The notes under the pieces: model-generated
What the model was told of the DNA's origin: nothing
The model's input: only the letters and a program-made list of their open reading frames with translations
The model's database searches: none
Part shown: positions 54,935-62,928 of the stretch, piece after piece
How the letters are laid out: each line of letters starts with the position of its first letter
Numbering within the stretch: the first letter of the stretch is position 1
Virus record (IMG/VR): IMGVR_UViG_3300031857_000076
Location: 1 to 64,000 of that record
Source of the DNA: a virus
Reading direction: 5' to 3' (one strand)
DNA length: 64,000 nucleotides
Made by a program: the position numbers and the translations under genes

Positions 54935-55501
54935 TTAATTATTGTTTAATTCGTGTTTAATTTCCTTGATGAACCTATTGTGAATATTAATGCATCCTTG
55001 TATTGATAATTTCAATTTTTTTGCAATTCTTTTCCACGGTGTTAGTTTATTCTTTTTGCAATCTCTATAACGCATTTGAATAATTTTTCTTACCCTTTCA
55101 TCGTGGTATTTGTCTGCCTTATCATAAATCAGTGAGATGATTTCTTGGTTAATATACTCGCCAATATAATCTTTGTCAACTAAATGTTCAGACAAATCAC
55201 CAACATCACAGTATTCATACTTTTTAACCTTGTTATGAATATTCAAGCATTTCCATTTTATTTCGTTGCCTAAATAAGTTGAAAACTTGATTCTTCTGTT
55301 GGGGTCAAACTTTAGAGCCTTCTCATAGATGAAAAGGTCTTTATCGTCAATAATATCGTTTTTATTGATATTTGACTGATCAGAAATTGTTTGGTTAACA
55401 ATCTGTAAATAAATTCCAGAGTGTTTTGCGATCAATTCTTTTAAACAACTTTCGTTGTTATTTATTTTGATTTCTTCGATAAGGGATAAGTCGTCTGCCA
55501 T
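54935..55501 (-). CDS. sigma-70-like factor, possible late sigma (188 aa)
   Basis: Start at MADDLSLIEEIKINNNES. Region 2-like segment: CLKELIAKHSGIYLQIVNQT, then LFIYEKALKFDPNRRIKFST and YLGNEIKWKCLN, the core-binding plus -10-recognition helices with aromatic residues. C-terminal half carries a helix-turn-helix (WKRIAKKLKLSIQGCINIHN, then RFIKEIKHEL) for a -35-like element. Resembles sigma factors of large cyanophages. A good candidate to read the AAGTGTAA late motif. Overlaps the dNMP kinase by 40 bases. Confidence 0.82.
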   Translation of the reverse strand: MADDLSLIEEIKINNNESCLKELIAKHSGIYLQIVNQTISDQSNINKNDIIDDKDLFIYEKALKFDPNRRIKFSTYLGNEIKWKCLNIHNKVKKYEYCDVGDLSEHLVDKDYIGEYINQEIISLIYDKADKYHDERVRKIIQMRYRDCKKNKLTPWKRIAKKLKLSIQGCINIHNRFIKEIKHELNNN

Positions 55502-56076
55502 TGTGTGATTTCCTCCGAGTCGAAGCATTGTTCAAAAATAGCCCAGCTATATTCAGAAAGCGAGAATGGATTGTCTTTTTCCTTGCTTTCTTCTACTGTT
55601 TGCCAAACATAAGACAAGTTGGCTTGTGCTTGTAGAATAGGGTCATTTTCAAGCTCTTCTGAATTTGCTGGTTTGATGAGATTGTTTTCTTTGTCAAGCC
55701 TCGCAATATGAATAAGAAAGCCATTTTTTTGAATCCAATCAGCCTCGTTCTTGTATCGAACGTCAGAAATGATTGCGATTTCGTTATTTTTTAAATATGA
55801 AGAAAGAGTATCAATCCAGCAGTTCTCATTGAGCGCTCTGCGAATATGCGTGCCATAAGCAACAAGAAATGGACGAATCATTTTCTTTTCGTCATCATTT
55901 TGAGTGAAGGAGTCTAATCCAGTTTTCTTTTTAAGAAATGGTCGCACTTCTCTCTTTAGCTCATCTGCAAAAGCATATCTCTTGGCTTTGATGCCAAGAT
56001 GTTTAAAAATTTTTACAAAGTTGTTGGCAAGAGTGTCTTTGCCACTTCGGGCTACTCCTGAAATTCCAATAATCAT
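55462..56076 (-). CDS. deoxynucleoside monophosphate kinase (204 aa)
   Basis: Walker A region GISGVARSGKDTLANNFVKI (residues 4-23; G-x4-GKD-T), YAFADELKREVRPFL and FLVAYGTHIRRALNENCWID, then IAIISDVRYKNEADWIQKNG as the Walker-B-like D-x-R strand. This order is that of T4 gene 1-type dNMP kinases, which phosphorylate dTMP, dGMP and modified dCMP. Functions between dUTPase/ThyX and DNA polymerase supply. Coupled to dUTPase by ATGA. Confidence 0.88.
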   Translation of the reverse strand: MIIGISGVARSGKDTLANNFVKIFKHLGIKAKRYAFADELKREVRPFLKKKTGLDSFTQNDDEKKMIRPFLVAYGTHIRRALNENCWIDTLSSYLKNNEIAIISDVRYKNEADWIQKNGFLIHIARLDKENNLIKPANSEELENDPILQAQANLSYVWQTVEESKEKDNPFSLSEYSWAIFEQCFDSEEITQWQTTYPLSKKSK

Positions 56077-56606
56077 AAGCCAGTGCTGCCAAAGCCTCCT
56101 TCGTTTCTTTCTGTTTGTTCAAGCTCTTCAACAAATTCAATAGATGGGTGAAAATGCTTTTGAAATACTAATTGGCAAACTTTATCACCTTTTTGATAAA
56201 TTTTATTTTCATTAACTATACAGAGAATTTTATTATCAAAAAATACTAAATCTTCTGGCTGCATGATATACTTAAATCTAACTTTAATTGTAGATCGAAA
56301 ACCAGAGTCAACAACTCCAATGGAGTTTGCTAAAAGCAAGTTATATTTGCTCACGCTTGATCTTGGAAAAACAAGAGTGTAGATGTCTTCATTTGGCGAA
56401 TTGACTGGTTGAAAGCCGTCAACCTTGACGTTTAAATCATACTCAATGTAATCAATTCTTTTGTAAATGTTGGTGTCTTCAAAACATTCACCAACAATTT
56501 TTGGATTTGAAGCTGCAACTACATCATATCCAACATCGCCATCATGGGCAGGATGGGATAAATTTGAATCTTGATCAACAACATAAAGCAGGTCAGGAAA
56601 ATTCAT
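56073..56606 (-). CDS. dut: dUTPase (trimeric type, 177 aa)
   Basis: All five motifs visible: GDVGYDVVA (motif 1, about 23-31), PRSSVSKYNLLLANSIGVVD (motifs 2-3, about 82-101) with the Tyr of the sugar pocket replaced in the local context by GVVDSGFRSTIKVRF, then YQKGDKVCQLVF (motif 4) and RNEGGFGSTG (motif 5). Hydrolyses dUTP to dUMP, feeding ThyX. An insertion of about 25 residues follows motif 1. Confidence 0.9.
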   Translation of the reverse strand: MNFPDLLYVVDQDSNLSHPAHDGDVGYDVVAASNPKIVGECFEDTNIYKRIDYIEYDLNVKVDGFQPVNSPNEDIYTLVFPRSSVSKYNLLLANSIGVVDSGFRSTIKVRFKYIMQPEDLVFFDNKILCIVNENKIYQKGDKVCQLVFQKHFHPSIEFVEELEQTERNEGGFGSTGL

Positions 56607-56880
56607 TATCTAAATTTTTAGCGAGTTCGTAGTGGCCATTGTTTGCTAAAATAGCCGCTGTATGAACATACGAAATATTTTCTAAATCTTCCTGAATTTC
56701 TTGACAAGACATTAAAAAACCAAGACTGATATTTTCAAGACCAGCTTCTTTGTAGCAAGCCATTGCTTGTTCTAGTGCTTTTGAGCAAGCATCTGTAACG
56801 TCTTCTGCGTTAACTACACACTCCCAATCGCCACTTTGGACAAGGAAGATTTTTTGTTTGAAGTTTTTGAGGATAACCAT
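56593..56880 (-). CDS. conserved phage hypothetical protein (95 aa)
   Basis: Starts MVILKNFKQKIFLVQSGDWE; WECVVNAEDVTDACSKALEQ then YVHTAAILANNGHYELAKNL. This looks like a phage conserved protein in which an ISYVHT-x-x-x-L-x-x-x-G motif ends the chain. First gene of the 56880-46150 operon; a TTGACA at 56911-56916 lies upstream but has only a weak -10. Confidence 0.72.
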   Translation of the reverse strand: MVILKNFKQKIFLVQSGDWECVVNAEDVTDACSKALEQAMACYKEAGLENISLGFLMSCQEIQEDLENISYVHTAAILANNGHYELAKNLDNEFS

Positions 56881-57087
56881 ATCTCAACTTCTTCCAGAAA
56901 ACATCTTCTGTCAAGAAGATTTTTCTATATTTATACGATATATACTTTAAAGAAACTTTAGTATAAATATTATTTTAAGGACTATTTACGTTCGGCAAGG
57001 AAAGAACGCTAGGGATACGAAGGGAGAGGGGGTATTTCTTTCAAAAAATGTGAAAAAAGTTTGAGAAATTTTTCTGTTTCAAAATTC
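56881..57087. other. divergent control region between nucleotide operons
   Basis: No gene. Contains an interrupted palindrome at about 56940-56964 (TATACTTTAAAG, AAA, CTTTAGTATA), then two potential hairpins, CGTTC/GAACG near 56990-57009 and ATAC/GTAT near 57016-57036, in a purine-rich stretch (GAAGGGAGAGGGGG). May hold operators, a leader RNA or an origin. Confidence 0.4.
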
Positions 57088-57115
57088 TTGACAGCGACCA
57101 ACCAGTGTGTAATAT
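57088..57115 (+). promoter_or_regulatory. sigma70-type promoter for nrdB
   Basis: TTGACA (57088-57093), 16 bp, TAATAT (57110-57115), 5 bp before the ATG at 57121. This excludes the longer upstream frame as the nrdB start. Confidence 0.78.
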
Positions 57116-57120
57116 ATCGT

Positions 57121-58095
57121 ATGACTATTTTCGACGAGCAAATTTCGCGCAAGCCAGATCGGTATCCTTGGGTTCAAGATTTTATTTCAGCAATGCACGA
57201 AGGGTTCTGGACGCATAAAGAATTTAGCTTCTCCAGTGATCTTCAAGATTTCAAAGTAAATCTAAGCAAAGAAGAGCAAGAAGTTATTATTCGCACGCTT
57301 TCTGCCATTGGTCAGATCGAAGTGGCGGTTAAAAAGTTTTGGGCCAAGCTCGGAGACAATCTTCCCCACCCATCACTCACTGATCTTGGTTATGTGATGG
57401 CTGGAGTGGAAGTGATTCACAACAATGCTTATCAGCGTCTTCTTGAAGTTCTTGATATGGAAGAAATCTTTGAGGAAAATCTCAAGCTTGATGTTGTGTC
57501 TGGTCGTGTCAACTATCTTCGCAAATACACTCATCGTTTCTACAAAGACTCTCGTAAACAATATGTTTATGCACTCATTCTTTTTACTCTTTTCATTGAG
57601 AATGTTTCTTTGTTTTCTCAATTTTACATTATTCTTTGGTTCGGGCGTTATCGCAATGTGCTAAAAGACACAACTCAACAAGTCACCTATACCAAGAACG
57701 AAGAACTCATTCATGCTAAAGTTGGCATGAAACTTGTGAACGTGATTCGCAAAGAGTGTCCAGAGCTTTTCGATGCTGATTTGGAGCAAAGAATCTTGCA
57801 CGAAGCAGAAGAAGCTTTCAAAGCAGAATCCAAGATTATTGATTGGATTATTGGCGACTTTAGCGCACAAAGAATGAATGCTAATATTCTCAAAGAGTAT
57901 GTGAAAAATAGAATCAATGATTCTTTGAAAGAGATTGGTTTCAAACCCTTATTTACCATTGACAAAACGCTTGCTAGAGACTATGAGTGGATGGATGAAG
58001 AAGTCTTGGCAAACAATGCTGTTGACTTTTTCTACCAACGTCCTGTTGACTACGCAAAGAAAAATAAAACATTCGAACTAGAAGAACTCGTTTAA
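57121..58095 (+). CDS. nrdB: ribonucleotide reductase class I small subunit (324 aa)
   Basis: Di-iron/tyrosyl-radical subunit. Ligands in order: Glu67 (SAIGQIE), Glu97 and His100 in GVEVIHNNAY, Glu160 (LFIEN), Glu195 and His198 in NEELIHA; Tyr104, four after His100, is the radical Tyr. The C-terminus ends KNKTFELEELV, resembling the tail that docks on the large subunit. Length typical. Starts at MTIFDEQISRKPDR, directly below its promoter, and is followed after one base by nrdA. Makes dNDPs for phage DNA. Confidence 0.93.
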   Translation: MTIFDEQISRKPDRYPWVQDFISAMHEGFWTHKEFSFSSDLQDFKVNLSKEEQEVIIRTLSAIGQIEVAVKKFWAKLGDNLPHPSLTDLGYVMAGVEVIHNNAYQRLLEVLDMEEIFEENLKLDVVSGRVNYLRKYTHRFYKDSRKQYVYALILFTLFIENVSLFSQFYIILWFGRYRNVLKDTTQQVTYTKNEELIHAKVGMKLVNVIRKECPELFDADLEQRILHEAEEAFKAESKIIDWIIGDFSAQRMNANILKEYVKNRINDSLKEIGFKPLFTIDKTLARDYEWMDEEVLANNAVDFFYQRPVDYAKKNKTFELEELV

Positions 58096-58096
58096 A

Positions 58097-59743
58097 ATGA
58101 CAAAATACTACTGGCTAAATCAAAAATCCCGCGAATTTCTTGCTCGCGGTTACGTTAGAGAAGATCAAACCGCAGAAGAAAGAGTTAGAGAAATTGCTGA
58201 AACTGCCGAAAAGTATTTGAAGATCAGAGGCTTTGCAGACAAGTTCGAAGATTACATGTCGCGTGGCTGGTTTAGTTTGTCCTCTCCAGTATGGGCAAAC
58301 TATGGTCTTGAAAGAGGCTTACCTTGCTCATGCAATGGCTCATTCATTGACGATACAATGGATAGCATTTTGTATAAGAATGCTGAAATTGGAATGATGA
58401 CAAAGAACGCTGCTGGAACATCTGCTTATTTTGGCAAGCTGCGTCCAAGAGGCGCAACCATTAGTTCTGGCGGAACATCAAGTGGCAGCGTTCATTTCAT
58501 GGAACTCTTTGACAAGGTAGCCAACATTGTTTCTCAATCCAATGTCCGCCGTGGTTCAATGGCAGCGTATTTGGATATTGATCATCCAGATTTAGAAGAG
58601 TTTCTTCGTATTCGTAGCGAAGGACATCCAATCCAAGAACTCAGCATTGGTGTTTGCATTTCAAACGAATGGATGGAAGGTCTTTTGAACAAAGACAAAG
58701 ATAAGCTCAAAATTTGGGGCCAAGTTATCAAGAAGCGTTTTGAAAGTGGCTATCCATATATTCACTTCACTGGCAACGCAAATGAGCAAGCGCCAGCAGT
58801 TTATAAAGACAAAGGCGTAAAAATTTATGCCAGCAATCTCTGTAATGAGATTAATCTTTCTTCTGACAAGGATACTTCGTTTGTTTGCGTGCTTTCAAGC
58901 ATTAATCTATTGCATTACGATGAATGGAAGGACACTGACGCTGTTGAAGTATTGACCTACTTCCTTGATACTGTGACCGAAGAATACATTCGTAAGACTG
59001 AAAATATGCCGTTCATGGCTGCTGCTAATAAGTTTGCAAAAGAGCAGAGAGCGGTTGGTCTTGGAGTTTTAGGTTGGCATTCTCTCTTGCAAGCCAAAAA
59101 CATTGCATGGGAAAGCATGGAAGCCAAACTATTGAACGCAAGCGTTTTCAAGCTCATTTCAGAAAAAAGCTTGAAGGCAAGCAAAGAAATGGCTGAAAAA
59201 TATGGTGAGCCAGAAATGCTCAAAGGATATGGCGAAAGAATGGTTACTCGTTTAGCTATTGCTCCAACAGTTTCTTCTTCTTTTATTCTTGGTCAAGTTT
59301 CTCAAGGTATTGAGCCTCAAAACTCCAATTACTATGTCAAGAAACTTGCCAAAGGCTCTTTCACATACAAGAATCCATATCTTAAAGAACTCTTGAAGCA
59401 AAAAGATAAAGACGACCAAGAAGTTTGGAAGAGCATTCTGGAAAATGGCGGCTCAGTTCAGCATCTTGATTTCTTGACAGATCACGAAAAGGATGTGTTC
59501 AAGACCTTTGGAGAAATCTCCCAAAAGGAAATTGTTATCCAAGCTGCTCAACGCCAAAAGTTCATTGATCAAGGTCAGAGCCTCAATCTTATGATTCCTC
59601 CAGCAACAACCGTTGGAGAAGTAAGTAAACTAATGATCTTTGGCTGGCAGCAAGGCATCAAAGGCTTTTACTACCAAAAATCAAGCAATCCAAGTCAATT
59701 ATTGGCTCGCTCCCTTAATGAGTGTAAGTCTTGCGAAGCTTAA
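58097..59743 (+). CDS. nrdA: ribonucleotide reductase class I large subunit (548 aa)
   Basis: Catalytic residues: Cys77/Cys79 in GLPCSCNGSF, ASNLCNEINL (Asn247, Cys249 thiyl, Glu251), Cys264 in FVCVLSSIN, and C-terminal CKSC two residues before the end, for re-reduction. PPATTVGEVSKLMIF is the phosphate-binding region. At 548 aa it is well shorter than the 750-850 aa of bacterial NrdA and lacks the N-terminal ATP-cone, so dATP feedback inhibition should be lost, useful during infection. Cotranscribed with nrdB. Confidence 0.93.
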   Translation: MTKYYWLNQKSREFLARGYVREDQTAEERVREIAETAEKYLKIRGFADKFEDYMSRGWFSLSSPVWANYGLERGLPCSCNGSFIDDTMDSILYKNAEIGMMTKNAAGTSAYFGKLRPRGATISSGGTSSGSVHFMELFDKVANIVSQSNVRRGSMAAYLDIDHPDLEEFLRIRSEGHPIQELSIGVCISNEWMEGLLNKDKDKLKIWGQVIKKRFESGYPYIHFTGNANEQAPAVYKDKGVKIYASNLCNEINLSSDKDTSFVCVLSSINLLHYDEWKDTDAVEVLTYFLDTVTEEYIRKTENMPFMAAANKFAKEQRAVGLGVLGWHSLLQAKNIAWESMEAKLLNASVFKLISEKSLKASKEMAEKYGEPEMLKGYGERMVTRLAIAPTVSSSFILGQVSQGIEPQNSNYYVKKLAKGSFTYKNPYLKELLKQKDKDDQEVWKSILENGGSVQHLDFLTDHEKDVFKTFGEISQKEIVIQAAQRQKFIDQGQSLNLMIPPATTVGEVSKLMIFGWQQGIKGFYYQKSSNPSQLLARSLNECKSCEA

Positions 59744-59769
59744 CTAATTGTTGATAAAAATAATTTTTT

Positions 59770-59777
59770 AAGTGTAA
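59770..59777 (+). promoter_or_regulatory. late-type promoter motif AAGTGTAA
   Basis: AAGTGTAA followed by AAAGTAAAC, first base 17 nt before the ATG at 59787; no Shine-Dalgarno. Separates the late gene from nrdA. Confidence 0.65.
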
Positions 59778-59786
59778 AAAGTAAAC

Positions 59787-60821
59787 ATGGAAGTAGATTT
59801 TTCTCAACAGATTTTAGAGGCCAAGAACCGCCCTGGACCAAAAAGCTCCGCACAAACTCCTGCGAAGCCAGATGAGCGTAAAAAGGGTTCAAAAATGAAT
59901 GAGCCAGGCTCTGCTGGCACTACTCCAGATGCTAAAGAACGCGCTGAGAAAAATCTTGAGAAAGATGATAAAAAAGAAGTTGTTAAGGCCGAAATCACTT
60001 TCAATGATAAAATCACTGAGTCTCTAAAAAAGAAAGTTGAAGATCATAACTCCAAGCACAGCCGTAAAGTTTCTCTTTCTCAATTAAAGAAAGTTTATCG
60101 CCGTGGCTTGGGTGCTTTTAGTTCCACTCATCGTCCAGGCAAGAGTCGTCAGCAGTGGGCAATGGCTCGCGTCAATACTTTCTTGAAAATGATGCGTGGC
60201 GAAAAAGTCAAAGATGCATATAAAGCTGCTGATGGCGACATTGCCAAAGGTTCCGAAGCTTTTGATCATAATCACGACTATTATGATTTTGAAGACCTTG
60301 AGCTTCAATTAGCTCATATTAATCTAATCGAAGCTGGTGTTTTATTCGAAGAAATGGACATCTTCAATGAAGACATTGACTATACCGAAGCAGAAAAGAA
60401 AACTCTTAATAAGCCTTTCAGACTTCCTTCTGGCTCTAATAAGAAATTTGGCGTTTATGTTAAAAACGACAAAGGCAACACTGTGATGGTTAAATTTGGC
60501 GACCCTAACATGGAAATCAAACGCGATGACCCTGAACGCCGCAAGAATTTCCGCGCAAGACATCAATGCGACAGCAACCCTGGTCCTAAATGGAAAGCTA
60601 GATATTGGGCTTGTAGAACTTGGGAGAAGGGCAAGACTGTTACTGAAATCACTAGCAGTGAAGACCCAATCGAAGCCTTTTATATCAAACAGGCCGAAAG
60701 AGAAATCAGAATGTCTGATGCTATTTTGAATGAAGAAGACTTTCCTTCTCAAGAAGAAGTTTTAGCTCTTAATCCTCTATTAGACAATGTTTATTACATT
60801 GAAGAGGAAGTGGGAATTTAA
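59787..60821 (+). CDS. DUF5824-like phage protein, probable virion-morphogenesis role (344 aa)
   Basis: Disordered acidic/basic N-terminus (1-75), then VSLSQLKKVYRRGLGAFSST with HRPGKSRQQWAMARVNTFLK (about 95-135) and KAADGDIAKGSEAFDHN, a DUF5824-type module; next KPFRLPSGSNKKFGVYVKND and an RARHQCDSNPGPKWKARYWA segment (about 210-280), a module often found in phage head proteins. Late motif supports a structural or assembly role such as scaffold or protease-linked protein. No enzymatic residues certain. Confidence 0.78.
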   Translation: MEVDFSQQILEAKNRPGPKSSAQTPAKPDERKKGSKMNEPGSAGTTPDAKERAEKNLEKDDKKEVVKAEITFNDKITESLKKKVEDHNSKHSRKVSLSQLKKVYRRGLGAFSSTHRPGKSRQQWAMARVNTFLKMMRGEKVKDAYKAADGDIAKGSEAFDHNHDYYDFEDLELQLAHINLIEAGVLFEEMDIFNEDIDYTEAEKKTLNKPFRLPSGSNKKFGVYVKNDKGNTVMVKFGDPNMEIKRDDPERRKNFRARHQCDSNPGPKWKARYWACRTWEKGKTVTEITSSEDPIEAFYIKQAEREIRMSDAILNEEDFPSQEEVLALNPLLDNVYYIEEEVGI

Positions 60822-60836
60822 TTAGAAAATTCTTTA

Positions 60837-61121
60837 TTGTTTCGTATTATCCTAGTGATCGAACAGATTCTAGGTGTTATTTATACGTTCTGCTTCTCAG
60901 TCTGCTACATTCCTCAAATCTCCAAAAGTTTGAGGACAAAAAATGTGCAAGACGTTAGCGTTGGCATGTTTATTCTTTCAATAATTGGGTATGTCTCAGC
61001 AATGGGATATACCCTTTTGCGTGTTGGATGGGATTTTTGGTGGATAGTAAATTATTTTTGTGGCCTAGTTTCTGCAACAGTCATGGTGGCAATTTATTAC
61101 ATTTACAAAAAACATGTTTAG
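60837..61121 (+). CDS. SemiSWEET/PQ-loop membrane protein (94 aa)
   Basis: Three membrane helices with a PQ motif at the end of the first: VCYIPQISKSLRTKNVQDVS, then VGMFILSIIGYVSAMGY and a third, NYFCGLVSATVMVAIYYIYK. That is the triple-helix build of bacterial SemiSWEET sugar transporters (about 90 aa, dimeric). Start shown is TTG; a GTG at 60855 would give 88 residues beginning VIEQILG and fits the family better. Rare in a phage. Ends within the next glycosyltransferase (8-base overlap). Confidence 0.78.
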   Translation: MFRIILVIEQILGVIYTFCFSVCYIPQISKSLRTKNVQDVSVGMFILSIIGYVSAMGYTLLRVGWDFWWIVNYFCGLVSATVMVAIYYIYKKHV

Positions 61122-61884
61122 CATTTATCATTCAGCATTTAACCTCATCAAGCATGGCTTTGTTGGTTGGGAAAACAGCGTTCAAAATTCATGCAAATTT
61201 GCAGATGAAGTAATCATCGCAGTTAATACTTCCGTAGATAATACAAAGGAAGCAATCTCAGAAACTTTAAAAGACTTTTCTAACTGGAAAATTATAGAAA
61301 CCGATTTTTCATATCAAGACCCTTGGCTTGATGGCAAGATTAAAAATGCCGCCCTTCAAGCTTGCACGCAAGATTTTAAGATTCAACTCGATCTCGATGA
61401 GTACATTCCATTGTGGCAAAAACCACTGTGGGAAATTTTAGCCATGCAAATTGCTCTTAGTCCAGTTCAGTGTGCAGCAGTTGCATCTGTGAATCTTTAT
61501 AAAGATTGGAATCACTATTCTTCAATTACTAACAAGCAATATTTCAATAAAGGACAAGCTTATCGTGCGCCAAGTAAAGCGGCCAGAAAACAAGACGGCA
61601 CAATTAATACTAAAATGAGCGATGGTTGTGACTTGGTTAATGCTGATGGAGAATTTGTTTCAACAATGGCAACCACAACTGATCTACAACGCTTGGAGCT
61701 TGGTGTTTCACCATTTGTTGTTCATTTTGGTTATGTAGATTTAGACTCTCGACTAAAGAGAAACCATGAGTTCTGGCACGAACATTGGTATGTTGAAGGC
61801 GGTGGGCAAGACCCCGCTCACAAGATTCACATGAAACACGAAGACTTTGAATACCCTTATCTTAAACATAAATTAAAATTATAA
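61114..61884 (+). CDS. GT2-like glycosyltransferase (256 aa)
   Basis: FADEVIIAVNTSVDNTKEAI (about 29-48) is the GT2 nucleotide-binding opening with the D of VNTSVDNT, and DFKIQLDLDEYIPLWQ (about 88-103) contains the DxD. DLDEYI is typical of hypothetical GT2s in phages and cyanobacteria. The C-terminal part has VHFGYVDLDSRLKRNHEFWH. No membrane segment. Overlaps the PQ-loop gene. Confidence 0.78.
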   Translation: MFSIYHSAFNLIKHGFVGWENSVQNSCKFADEVIIAVNTSVDNTKEAISETLKDFSNWKIIETDFSYQDPWLDGKIKNAALQACTQDFKIQLDLDEYIPLWQKPLWEILAMQIALSPVQCAAVASVNLYKDWNHYSSITNKQYFNKGQAYRAPSKAARKQDGTINTKMSDGCDLVNADGEFVSTMATTTDLQRLELGVSPFVVHFGYVDLDSRLKRNHEFWHEHWYVEGGGQDPAHKIHMKHEDFEYPYLKHKLKL

Positions 61885-61885
61885 C

Positions 61886-62584
61886 ATGGATAATTTAATT
61901 AAATTATCTTGTCCATCCGAGGGGTTAGGTGATACGTTAATACTTACTTGTATTTGTAAGCACTTGCTTGCAAATAATAAAAAACCAATTGTTTCATTGC
62001 CTGCTAAAATAAAAAGGTTTTCTATTTTATTTGATGGCATCGCTGATGTTATAATAGAAGACGTTAATCAATATTTGCCCGATCTTGGTGGGGGTCACTA
62101 TGCTACACGAAAACTAAGAAATTTTTTTCAACATGCAGAATTATTAGATAATAGACCTTTAGTTTTACATTCAAATCAAGAATCAGAAATTTGGACTGCA
62201 AATTATCTTATCAATAAGATTAATCCAGTAATTTTTGTGCCGCATTGTGCAAAACAGTGGCATGAAGTAAGAAGCTTAAAGGTTGATAGTTATGAGCAGT
62301 TATTTGATAAATTAATTTCTGATGGCTTAACTCCAATTATTTGTCAAAGCTCTAGTAATCCAGTTTCTATTAAATATGAAAATATTTTAACAGACTTGGA
62401 ACTGAGTAAATATATTTGCTTATTGAGAAAAGTGGGCCTTTATGTTGGATGCAATACTGGAGATATGCACTTGGCTATTTCTGTTGGCGCTCATTGTCAA
62501 GTTATTCAGCCACAAAATCATCCACTATTCAATGCAGATGAGTGGAATTACAATCATCCATCAATTACATATTATCAATTATGA
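61886..62584 (+). CDS. GT9-like glycosyltransferase (232 aa)
   Basis: SCPSEGLGDTLILTCICKHL matches the G-x-GD-x-x-x-x-x-P/C opening of heptosyltransferases. The end segment LLRKVGLYVGCNTGDMHLAI then SVGAHCQVIQPQNHPLF matches their nucleotide-sugar site (G-x-D/N-T/S-G-x-x-H-x-A). At 232 residues it is about two thirds of the usual length. Overlaps the next gene by ATGA (62581-62584). Confidence 0.75.
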   Translation: MDNLIKLSCPSEGLGDTLILTCICKHLLANNKKPIVSLPAKIKRFSILFDGIADVIIEDVNQYLPDLGGGHYATRKLRNFFQHAELLDNRPLVLHSNQESEIWTANYLINKINPVIFVPHCAKQWHEVRSLKVDSYEQLFDKLISDGLTPIICQSSSNPVSIKYENILTDLELSKYICLLRKVGLYVGCNTGDMHLAISVGAHCQVIQPQNHPLFNADEWNYNHPSITYYQL

Positions 62585-62928
62585 TCACAATTTTAGTAGA
62601 TGAGGGGTACGCTTATGATTATTTAGCCATCCTTGCGGTTAAACACAAAATATTCAATAATGAAAAAACCCTTACCGCAAGAACTTTATGTAATGAACAT
62701 ATCCTGAATCAAATACCAGAAGACCAACATATTAAAATTGTGCGTTCTCAAGAATTTAAAAATTTAATTGACGCTAATTTTAAAACTTTTGAAGCTGTAG
62801 AAGAAGCTCGTTATGGAAAGATTTCCGCAAAAGAAGTGGACGATTTAAATATGAAAAGGTATTATTGCAAAGTGGCTTTACAAAATAAATTTTTCCCCGA
62901 TATACAAACTACAGAACTTAAATCATGA
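62581..62928 (+). CDS. hypothetical protein (115 aa)
   Basis: Starts MITILVDEGYAYDYLAILAV; middle NEHILNQIPEDQHIKIVRSQ and EAVEEARYGKISAKEVDDLN, then RYYCKVALQNKFFP. No family recognised. It lies between two sugar-pathway genes with ATGA overlaps on both sides, so it probably belongs to that pathway. Confidence 0.7.
   Translation: MITILVDEGYAYDYLAILAVKHKIFNNEKTLTARTLCNEHILNQIPEDQHIKIVRSQEFKNLIDANFKTFEAVEEARYGKISAKEVDDLNMKRYYCKVALQNKFFPDIQTTELKS

Noticed and set aside
57061-57120. Upstream in-frame extension of nrdB by 20 codons
   Set aside because: It would start on a TTG inside or before the promoter at 57088-57115; the ATG at 57121 matches family N-termini.
59720-59727. GAGTGTAA near the end of nrdA
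   Set aside because: Within coding sequence, no start codon at the expected distance; the real copy is at 59770.
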